Origin: JAHBVY01 sp964415255 | GTDB taxonomy: Bacteria; Myxococcota_A; Polyangia; Polyangiales; Polyangiaceae | Assembly (NCBI GenBank): GCA_964415255.1 | Contig: CAYQAC010000102.1 | Coordinates: 1 to 19,262 of the forward strand | DNA: 19,262 nt | Direction: 5' to 3' | Shown here: positions 14,190-19,262 of the stretch, one piece after another | Layout of the letters: the number at the start of each line of letters is the position of its first letter | Position numbering within the stretch: the stretch's first letter is position 1 | Made by a program: the position numbers and the translations under genes | Notes under the pieces: model-generated | The model's input: only the letters and a program-made list of their open reading frames with translations | Databases searched by the model: none | What the model was told of the DNA's origin: nothing

Positions 14190-14888
14190 ATGGACGGTCA
14201 AGGTGAGGTGCTCGATCAAGAGCGGCTGCTCGCGCGCTTCGGTCAGCGCTTCACGACGGGGGACGTGGTGTTCAACGAGGGGGACCCCGCCACCCACGCG
14301 TTCCTGTTGCAAGAGGGCCGCATCCGGCTGATCAAGCGGGTGGGCGCGGTGGAGCGTAGCCTCCGGGTAGTACGTCCAGGTGACTTATTTGGGGAGTCGG
14401 CGCTGCTGCAGGGCGCGCCGCGCAACTCCACCGCGGTGGCGCTGAGCGACGGCGCCGTATTGGCGCTCGACCACGAGACCTTCCAGCACGTGCTGTCCGC
14501 CAACCCAGCGGTGGGCACTCGGGTGCTGCACCAGCTGATTCGGCGCCTGCGCGACGCGGAAGATCAAATTGAAATCCTGATGCTGCGCGACTCGCAGGCC
14601 AAGGTGGTGGTGGCGCTCTTGAAGTCTGCGCAGCACAGCTTGGGGAGCCGCGGCGGGGTGGAGGGCGCGGTCACGCTCTCCGTGTCCCCGCTGGATCTTT
14701 CCGTGCGGGTGGGCCTGGATGTGGACACCGTGAAGCGGACCGTGCAGCAGCTGCGCGAGTCGGGCTACATCAGCATCGTCGACGAGACGATTGAAATCCC
14801 CGACGCCAGCGCGCTCAGGGAGCTGTACAGCCTGCTCGGCGTGAAAGATCAGATCCGCGGCCCGGCGCCTGAGCCTCGACGCTCGTAG
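14190..14888 (+). CDS. Crp/Fnr-family transcriptional regulator
   Basis: Regulator of 232 residues with an N-terminal cyclic-nucleotide-binding beta-roll and a C-terminal winged helix-turn-helix. The sensor domain reads TGDVVFNEGDPATHAFLLQE, then RPGDLFGESALLQGAPRNST, which keeps the Gly-Glu and an Arg of the phosphate-binding cassette, so cAMP or a related ligand is plausible. A long dimerisation helix follows (LHQLIRRLRDAEDQIEILML). The DNA-binding part is LDLSVRVGLDVDTVKRTVQQ then LRESGYISI, with a late helix. No Fnr-type N-terminal cysteine cluster is present, so it is not an iron-sulfur sensor. It lies 12 nt behind tsaB. Targets are unknown; the palindromes at 14914-14933 and elsewhere are not obvious Crp sites. 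Confidence 0.88.
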   Translation: MDGQGEVLDQERLLARFGQRFTTGDVVFNEGDPATHAFLLQEGRIRLIKRVGAVERSLRVVRPGDLFGESALLQGAPRNSTAVALSDGAVLALDHETFQHVLSANPAVGTRVLHQLIRRLRDAEDQIEILMLRDSQAKVVVALLKSAQHSLGSRGGVEGAVTLSVSPLDLSVRVGLDVDTVKRTVQQLRESGYISIVDETIEIPDASALRELYSLLGVKDQIRGPAPEPRRS

Positions 14889-14913
14889 CGCCTGAGTGCC
14901 ACCGATGGGCTTG

Positions 14914-14933
14914 GGGCGACCGGCCGGTCGCCC
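14914..14933. terminator. Perfect 20-bp palindrome after the Crp-like gene
   Basis: GGGCGACCGGCCGGTCGCCC lies 25 bp after the regulator's stop. As RNA it would form a very stable stem; a weak T-rich stretch (GTTGTTT) follows about 10 bases on. Probable terminator or attenuating hairpin, or an autoregulatory site. Confidence 0.45.
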
Positions 14934-14969
14934 GTACGCACGTTGTTTCGCCCGGGGGGATTGGGGGCG

Positions 14970-15036
14970 GGGGGTTGGTGGCGTCTGGGCGTGGGTTTTT
15001 TGGGGGGACAGGGGGTTGGTAGCGCCCGGGCGTGCG
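14970..15036 (+). repeat. Duplicated G-rich segment with G-quadruplex potential
   Basis: Two 26-bp direct copies (14970-14995 and 15011-15036, 22 of 26 bases identical, 41-bp period) start GGGGGTTGGT. Around and between them are further G-runs from 14955. GGG-CGT-GGG-T6-GGGGGG-ACA-GGGGG satisfies the usual four-run quadruplex rule on the plus strand. It occupies the 279-bp gap between the Crp-like and TPR genes, where no small gene is convincing. Confidence 0.65.
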
Positions 15037-15167
15037 CTGGGGCGTCGCTGCAGTCACCGTGGGTCACTGGGCGCCAGACCACTGAGCATCCGTTGACGGT
15101 TTCTGGCCTGTAGGCTAAGGCCTTGGCAGGGCCCGCTCCACGTGTCCGCTCGTTTAGCGCGAACCTC

Positions 15168-16064
15168 ATGGCTGCCTCACCCCTCCCCACGATCCCCCAT
15201 GCTCAGTTGGCGCCGCTGCGGTCGGCGCCGCTGCGGTCGGTGCCGCTGTGGTCCGCGCTGCTGCGTGGCGCGCTGGTGGCGTCCCTGGCCCTGCTCGCGG
15301 TGGGCTGCCCGGACCAAGGGCCAGCCACCGCGGATGACGCCAAGCGCTCCATGTCGGAGTACGACGTAGCGCGCGATCTGTGGCTCGCGCGCAACCAACC
15401 CCGGGCGGCGCTTGAGCACGGCCTGCGCGCCGTCGAGCTCGACGAGGAGAACGCCGAGGCGGCGCACCTGGTGAGCTTGATCTACCTGCAGTTCTGCGCG
15501 GCGGCGGACGCCGGGGTGGGCGAGGCTGGGGACTGCAGGCTGCCTGAGGCTGAGCGCTTCGCGCGGCACGCGGTCGCTCAAGATCCAGACTATCGCGACG
15601 CCAAGAACACCCTGGGCGTGGTGCTGGTGCACCAGAAGAAGTACAGCGCGGCGGTGTCGGTGCTGAAGCCGCTGACTGAGGACATCCTCTACCAGAGCCC
15701 TGAAAAGGCCTGGGGTAACCTCGGCTGGGCCTACCTTGAGTGGGGCAAGCTGAGCCCCGCTATTGATGCCCTGCAGCGCAGCATCGCAGCCCAGCCTGGC
15801 TTCTGTGTGGGGCACTACCGGCTCGGCCTCGCCTGGGAGAAGAAGCGAGATCTGACCGCCGCCGAGGCTGCTTACTCCGAGAGCTTGGCGACAGACCATG
15901 AGGCCTGCCAGGGGCTCCAAGAGGCATGGCTTGGGCGCGCTCGGGTGCGGGCGGGGCTAGGTCGCGCGGCTGACGCGCGGGCCGATTTGGAGCGCTGCCT
16001 GAAGCTCGATCGCGGGACGCGCGCGGGGAAAGATTGCGCGACCCTCAAGCTGAACATGGATTAG
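15168..16064 (+). CDS. TPR lipoprotein, PilF/Tgl-like
   Basis: Lipoprotein of about 298 residues with tetratricopeptide repeats. The signal peptide core WSALLRGALVASLALLAVGC supplies the lipobox Cys. The start is uncertain: ATG 15168 is used here, TTG 15123 would lengthen the n-region, and GTG 15240, inside a 15-bp repeat, would give a short clean signal peptide. TPR-type helices include ARDLWLARNQPRAALEHGLR, AKNTLGVVLVHQKKYSAAVS, AWGNLGWAYLEWGKLSPAID, GHYRLGLAWEKKRDLTAAEA and a final ADARADLERCLKLD. Size and layout fit the type IV pilus secretin pilotins PilF/PilW and Tgl. The RodZ-like gene starts 13 nt after its stop, echoing the pilW-rodZ order of gammaproteobacteria, which supports this reading. 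A role in secretin assembly is inferred, not shown; a generic TPR lipoprotein is the alternative. Confidence 0.72.
   Translation: MAASPLPTIPHAQLAPLRSAPLRSVPLWSALLRGALVASLALLAVGCPDQGPATADDAKRSMSEYDVARDLWLARNQPRAALEHGLRAVELDEENAEAAHLVSLIYLQFCAAADAGVGEAGDCRLPEAERFARHAVAQDPDYRDAKNTLGVVLVHQKKYSAAVSVLKPLTEDILYQSPEKAWGNLGWAYLEWGKLSPAIDALQRSIAAQPGFCVGHYRLGLAWEKKRDLTAAEAAYSESLATDHEACQGLQEAWLGRARVRAGLGRAADARADLERCLKLDRGTRAGKDCATLKLNMD
15211..15255 (+). repeat. 15-bp tandem repeat in the TPR lipoprotein signal region
   Basis: Three 15-bp units (CGCCGCTGCGGTCGG twice, exact, then a diverged copy) encode PLRSA/PLRSV/PLWSA. They lie just before the hydrophobic core, so copy number would change the n-region length or the choice of start codon. 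Confidence 0.8.
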
Positions 16065-16077
16065 GCTCGCCAGCGCT

Positions 16078-16542
16078 GTGCCTGAGAGCGTCGGTCAGTA
16101 CCTGCGTGCAGCCCGTGAAGCGCGGAAGCTTAGCCTCGAGGAGATCTCGCGGGCGACGCGCGTCCCTGTGCTGAGCGTGGAGCGCATTGAGGCCGATCAG
16201 TTCGATGAGCTGCCTGGTGAGGTCTTCGTGCGTGGCTTCCTGAAGTCGTACGCCCGCGCGTTAGATCTGGAACCTGACGATGTGCTGGCGCGCTACACCG
16301 CGAGCCGCAAGGTGGCTTGGGTGACGCCGCTGCCGCTCACCAGCCCTGGCGGCGCGGGGCGCAGCCGGCGCTTCGGCGTGGCGATCGCCTTCGTGCTGCT
16401 GCTCATCCTGTTCACGTTGGCGCTCAGCATCGTGCTCAAGCCGCGTGAGCACGACGTGCCGCAAGAGCTGTCTCGAGCTGGTACGCCAGCGGCCGCTGCG
16501 GAGGTCGCGCAGGCGGCGGAGCTCCCGGCAGCGTGGCTTTAG
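16078..16542 (+). CDS. RodZ-like helix-turn-helix membrane protein (C-terminus apparently frameshifted)
   Basis: RodZ-type bitopic protein: cytoplasmic helix-turn-helix, then one membrane segment. Known RodZ links MreB to the cell-wall elongation machinery. Residues 1-75 match the family domain: VGQYLRAAREARKLSLEEIS, RVPVLSVERIEADQFDELPG, then VFVRGFLKSYARALDLEPDD. A juxtamembrane RSRR precedes the single membrane helix FGVAIAFVLLLILFTLALSI. The periplasmic tail ends early at TAG 16540. The other plus frame that stays open to TGA 16680-16682 holds a periodic GSVA tail and overlaps the recO start by four bases. The sequence as given is therefore probably one base short near 16520-16535, or the gene is truncated. 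GTG start 13 nt after the TPR lipoprotein; probable operon with it and recO. Confidence 0.75.
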   Translation: MPESVGQYLRAAREARKLSLEEISRATRVPVLSVERIEADQFDELPGEVFVRGFLKSYARALDLEPDDVLARYTASRKVAWVTPLPLTSPGGAGRSRRFGVAIAFVLLLILFTLALSIVLKPREHDVPQELSRAGTPAAAAEVAQAAELPAAWL

Positions 16543-16682
16543 TTGGTGCGGCTTCAGGCAGTGTAGCTGACCACCGGGCTTCAGGCAGTGTAGCTGACGA
16601 TATGGCGCCCGCGGCGACTGAGCTGAGCTGCGAGCCTCGCCTGGTGGCTTTGAGCGCTGTCCTGCGTCGCGAGGACGTGTGA
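16521..16682 (+). other. Out-of-frame continuation of the RodZ-like gene with GSVA repeats
   Basis: Codons from 16521 read APGSVALVGA, ASGSVADHR, ASGSVADDM and on to RLVALSAVLRREDV, stopping at 16680-16682. The frame is open from 16449. A 22-bp exact direct repeat (16550-16571 and 16577-16598, 27-bp period) lies within it. The stop overlaps the recO GTG in a GTGA junction, the usual sign of translational coupling. This tail would join the RodZ-like frame if one base were restored near CCGG at 16525-16528. Confidence 0.55.
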
Positions 16683-17425
16683 CGCGCGGCGCGCGGCGCG
16701 CTGGCGCGCCGCTCGTGCGGAGCGCCGCGCTGCTCTTGCGGCGCACCCCGATCCGTGAGTCAGACTTGGTGGTGGAGCTGCTGTCGGCTGCGCTCGGGAG
16801 AGTCAGCGTGGTGGCGCGCGGCGCGCGCAAGAGCCAGCGCCGCTTCGGCGGCGCGCTGGAGCCAGTGCACGAGCTCATGGTGGAGCTGGAGGAGCGCGGC
16901 GAGGGGCTCGGGGTGCTGGTCGCCGCCGAGATCGTGCGGCCGCGCTTCGGGGTCACGGCCGATCTTGGCGCGCTCACGGCGGCGGGGCGGGCGCTCGCCT
17001 GGGTGCGCGAGGTGGCGCCGCCGCGGGTACCAGAAGAGGCGATCTGGAGCGCCTGTGAGCAGCTGCTCGGCACCTTGGATCGGGGAGCGGCGGTGGGGGC
17101 GGCCCTTGAGCGCGAGGCAGCCGCTCAGGTGGCGCTCGCCAGCTTCGGCATGCAGCTGATCGAGGCGCTCGGCTGGGGCCTCACGCTGGATGAGTGCGTC
17201 GCGTGCAGGCGCAGGTGCCCCGAGGGCCAGGCGGCCTTCGTCAGCGCGCGGCGTGGCGGCGTGGTGTGCCGCGCTTGCGGCGGCGCGGGCCTCGTGGTGG
17301 TCGGCGCGACGCGCGCGCGCCTGCTCGGGCTGAGCGCTGGCGGCAGCCTCGCGGCGGAGGATGCCGAGCCCGCCATCGCCCTGGTGGAGGAGACCCTGCG
17401 CGTGCACGCGGGGCTCGGCGGCTGA
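16679..17425 (+). CDS. recO: DNA repair protein RecO
   Basis: RecO acts in the RecF pathway: it anneals single strands and, with RecR, loads RecA onto SSB-coated DNA. The N-terminal OB-fold reads SAALLLRRTPIRESDLVVEL, RVSVVARGARKSQRRFGG and LEPVHELMVELEERGEGLG. The helical middle follows, and the zinc finger is CVACRRRCPEGQ...VCRACGG (about residues 179-203), with the usual Cys pairs. Length 248 fits the family. The GTG start at 16679 overlaps the out-of-frame continuation of the RodZ-like gene by four bases (GTGA), suggesting coupling. The N-terminus TRGARRAGAPLVR is somewhat longer than typical, so a start a few codons downstream is possible. A CTAG-bounded palindrome lies 61 bp after its stop and may end the operon. 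Confidence 0.92.
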   Translation: MTRGARRAGAPLVRSAALLLRRTPIRESDLVVELLSAALGRVSVVARGARKSQRRFGGALEPVHELMVELEERGEGLGVLVAAEIVRPRFGVTADLGALTAAGRALAWVREVAPPRVPEEAIWSACEQLLGTLDRGAAVGAALEREAAAQVALASFGMQLIEALGWGLTLDECVACRRRCPEGQAAFVSARRGGVVCRACGGAGLVVVGATRARLLGLSAGGSLAAEDAEPAIALVEETLRVHAGLGG

Positions 17426-17486
17426 ACGGAGCTGGCCCGCCGTGCAGGGCGGCCCCCGCCTCGCGACCAAGCCATGCGGCGCGCTC

Positions 17487-17521
17487 CTAGAACGACAAAC
17501 GGTTTACCGTTTGTCGTACTC
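17487..17521 (+). repeat. CTAG-bounded palindromic repeat, copy 2
   Basis: ACGACAAACGGT (17492-17503) and ACCGTTTGTCGT (17506-17517) form a perfect 12-bp inverted repeat with a TT loop, preceded by CTAG. In gene-sense orientation it aligns with copy 1 (12104 to 12071, minus) at about 27 of 35 positions. It lies 61 bp after recO and could act as a terminator or be a dispersed palindromic element. Confidence 0.7.
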
Positions 17522-17531
17522 AAATCAGCAA

Positions 17532-17646
17532 CTAGAGCGGCGTGAAGGGAAGCAGCAGCCAGCGGAGAGCCCGGAAAAGCGCGCCCTCGCCCCGCATGGG
17601 GGCGGTTTTCCGGGCTCGTGTGCCGGCAAACTGATCGCCGCTCTAG
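17532..17646 (+). repeat. 115-nt nested inverted repeat before murJ
   Basis: Three nested inverted repeats share a centre: an outer perfect 11-bp pair starting and ending in CTAG (17532-17542 with 17636-17646), a middle perfect 12-bp pair GAGCCCGGAAAA with its mirror (17567-17578 with 17606-17617), and an inner 6-bp pair (17588-17593 with 17599-17604). It could be a structured leader or small RNA, or a palindromic mobile element. It matches no RNA family I recognise. With the CTAG palindrome it fills most of the 290-bp recO-murJ gap. Confidence 0.55.
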
Positions 17647-17715
17647 GGGCAGCCCCCCCCGCGGCGGCCCTGCCGGAAAGTCGCCTGCAGGCCAGGGGGC
17701 GCGGTATGGCCGGCT

Positions 17716-19262
17716 GTGCCCCGCGAGGAGAACGCCGATCCGGCAGCAGCGACCGACGGCTCGCCCAAAGAGGGTGGCGCGGCAGGCGCCGCCGATGAGG
17801 CAGCGCGCCGCGGCGAGCAGGAGCGCCGCGAGATCACGGGGCGCGCCGGGATCGTCGCGGCCGGCACCCTCGCGAGCCGCGCGCTTGGCTTGGTGCGCGA
17901 TCAGGTGCTCGCGGGCGTGTTCAGCCGCGCCGCCACCGACGCCTTCTTCGTCGCGTTCTTGCTGCCGAACGTGCTGCGGCAGCTGCTAGCGGAGGGCGCG
18001 GTGCAGACGGCGGTGCTCCCGGTGCTCAGCCAAACCCGCGAGCGCTCAGGGGAGGCCGAGGCCAAGCGGGCGTTCCGGGCGCTGCGGGGGCTATCGCTGA
18101 TCGCGCTGGTCGTGGTCAGCGTGCTCGGGGTGCTGGCCGCGCCGCTCTTGGTGGATCTGTTCGCGGGTGGCTTCCGCCAGCACGAGGGGCAGTACGAGCG
18201 CACCGTGTCGCTCGCGCGCTGGGTGTTCCCCTATATTTTCTTCATGGGAACAGCGGCGCTCGGCGTGGCCGCGCTGAACACCCACCGCCGCTTCGTGGCG
18301 ACCAGCTTTGCCCCGGCGCTGCTCAACATCGCCTTCATCGTGTGCGCCCTGGCGCTGCCTGGGTGGCTCGGGGCGCGCGGCACCGACCAGATCTTCGCGA
18401 TGGCCTGCGGGGCGCTGATAGGCGGGGCGCTCCAGGTGATGGCGCCGTGGCCGAGCCTGAAGAAGATAGGTTACCTGTCTTTACCCAGCTTCGAGCTGCG
18501 GCACCCCGCGGTGCGCGAGGCGCTGCGCCGCATGGGCCCGGTGCTGATCGGCGTGGGGGTGTACTACGTCGACGTGATCCTCGCGCGGCGCTTCCTCTCG
18601 GAGCTGGACGTCGGCTCGCAGTCCTACTTCGCGTACGCGCTTCGGCTGTGTGATTTTCCGCAGGGCATTTTCGTCATGGCGCTGCAGACGGCGACCTTGC
18701 CGAGCCTCGCGGCGCTGTTCGCGCGCGGTGAGCTCGAGGAGGTGAAGAAGACCTTCAGCTACGGGATGCGCCTGTCCTTGTTCGTGGGCTTCCCGGCGAC
18801 GCTCGGCGTGGTCTTCTTAGCGGAGCCGATCGTGGTCATGATCTTCCAGCGCGGGCAGTTCGACGTCACGGCTGCGCGCGAGACCGGGCGCTCCCTGGCG
18901 GCGCTGGGGCTACACATTTGGCTGGTGGCGGCGGTGCGCCAGCTGGTGGCTGTGTACTACGCGATGGGTGACACCCGCACCCCCGTGGTGGTGGCGGCGC
19001 TCGACCTGGTGGCGTTCGTGGTGCTCGCGCTGGTGCTCCGCGGTCCCCTCGGCCACGTCGGGGTGAGCCTCGCGGTGAGCGGGGCGTCCCTGGTGCAGAT
19101 GCTGCTGCTCTGGGTCTGGCTTGGGCGGCGCTTGCCTGGCATCGATCACCGGGAGGTGGCGCGGAGCGGCGCGCGCTCGCTCGTGGCGTCGCTAGTGGCG
19201 GGTCTCGGGGCCTGGTTCATCGTGGCGCAGCTGGCGGGTCTCCTGAGCCAGGGGGCGCTCGC
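17716..19262 (+). CDS. murJ: Lipid II flippase MurJ (3' end outside the window)
   Basis: MurJ (MviN) moves lipid-linked peptidoglycan precursor (lipid II) across the inner membrane. About 515 residues are visible, close to the full length of the family (~510-550). After a hydrophilic N-terminal extension (PREENADPAAATDGSPKEGG) the first helices read RAGIVAAGTLASRALGLVRD, then TDAFFVAFLLPNVLRQLLAE. These keep the Arg and Asp residues equivalent to Escherichia coli Arg18, Arg24, Asp39 and Arg52. Later hallmarks are RYFLPQ-like RLCDFPQGIFVMALQTATLP, IVVMIFQRGQFD and VYYAMGDTRTPVVV. The frame has a stop at 17644-17646; the first usual start after it is GTG 17716, so that start is used. It is preceded by the nested inverted repeat, which may contain its leader. 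It runs off the right edge without a stop. Assignment is by motif and strong. Confidence 0.93.
   Translation, partial: MPREENADPAAATDGSPKEGGAAGAADEAARRGEQERREITGRAGIVAAGTLASRALGLVRDQVLAGVFSRAATDAFFVAFLLPNVLRQLLAEGAVQTAVLPVLSQTRERSGEAEAKRAFRALRGLSLIALVVVSVLGVLAAPLLVDLFAGGFRQHEGQYERTVSLARWVFPYIFFMGTAALGVAALNTHRRFVATSFAPALLNIAFIVCALALPGWLGARGTDQIFAMACGALIGGALQVMAPWPSLKKIGYLSLPSFELRHPAVREALRRMGPVLIGVGVYYVDVILARRFLSELDVGSQSYFAYALRLCDFPQGIFVMALQTATLPSLAALFARGELEEVKKTFSYGMRLSLFVGFPATLGVVFLAEPIVVMIFQRGQFDVTAARETGRSLAALGLHIWLVAAVRQLVAVYYAMGDTRTPVVVAALDLVAFVVLALVLRGPLGHVGVSLAVSGASLVQMLLLWVWLGRRLPGIDHREVARSGARSLVASLVAGLGAWFIVAQLAGLLSQGAL

Noticed and set aside
17545..17565. GGGAAGCAGCAGCC, reminiscent of the signal-recognition-particle RNA core
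   Set aside because: The conserved GGTCAGGTCC half of the SRP hairpin is missing and the surrounding pairing differs; chance resemblance.
17361..17798. Open frame across the recO-murJ gap
   Set aside because: Spans the recO end, both palindromes and the murJ start; composition shows no domain and murJ is coded in another frame.

Overview
The window is very GC-rich. Genes lie on both strands with little space between them, most starts lack a Shine-Dalgarno sequence, and GTG starts are frequent. The gene content includes many lipoproteins, a thrombospondin-type-3/von Willebrand A surface protein, an outer-membrane barrel, a VolA-like lipase lipoprotein, and a PilF/Tgl-like TPR lipoprotein beside a RodZ-like protein. 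Together these suggest a Gram-negative bacterium of the Myxococcota (myxobacteria and relatives). That is an inference from gene style; no marker gene fixes the lineage.

Layout. (1) 1-3798, minus strand: an outer-membrane beta-barrel gene followed by a lipase-like lipoprotein gene, the latter cut by the window edge and by a 10-N assembly gap that breaks the reading frame. (2) 3876-5450, plus: hutH (histidine ammonia-lyase), standing alone, with a perfect palindrome just before its start. (3) 5451-7480: a repeat-rich island around a crotonase-family gene and two tandem Bor/Iss-like lipoprotein genes, all minus; a 19-bp inverted repeat flanks the block. (4) 7481-10390, minus: a putative zinc-metallopeptidase lipoprotein with a long Pro/Gln/Gly/Tyr repeat, and a TSP3-vWA lipoprotein. 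(5) 10603-11952, minus: a fused HExxH plus YkgJ-type cysteine-cluster protein, and tRNA-Pro(GGG) with a hairpin behind it. (6) 12122-13348, minus: PP2C phosphatase fused to a cyclic-nucleotide-binding-like domain. (7) 13515-14888, plus: tsaB and a Crp/Fnr-type regulator. (8) 15168-17425, plus: TPR lipoprotein, RodZ-like gene (apparently frameshifted) and recO. (9) 17716-19262, plus: murJ (lipid II flippase), running off the right edge.

The right half (tsaB to murJ) is largely housekeeping: tRNA modification, DNA repair, cell shape and peptidoglycan export. The left half is cell-surface and accessory. No hut operon, phage integrase, transposase or CRISPR array is visible.

The least explained material is intergenic. 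Two diverged copies of a CTAG-bounded ~35-nt palindrome sit 3' of two unrelated genes in the same sense orientation. A 115-nt nested inverted repeat lies just before murJ. A degenerate 17-bp AGTCAG repeat cluster and a common-looking GC palindrome follow hutH, and a G-rich duplicated segment lies between the Crp-like and TPR genes. I find no complete new multi-gene system. The best leads are the CTAG palindromes with the pre-murJ structure, the rodZ frameshift, the tandem Bor-like lipoproteins and the metallopeptidase-YkgJ fusion.
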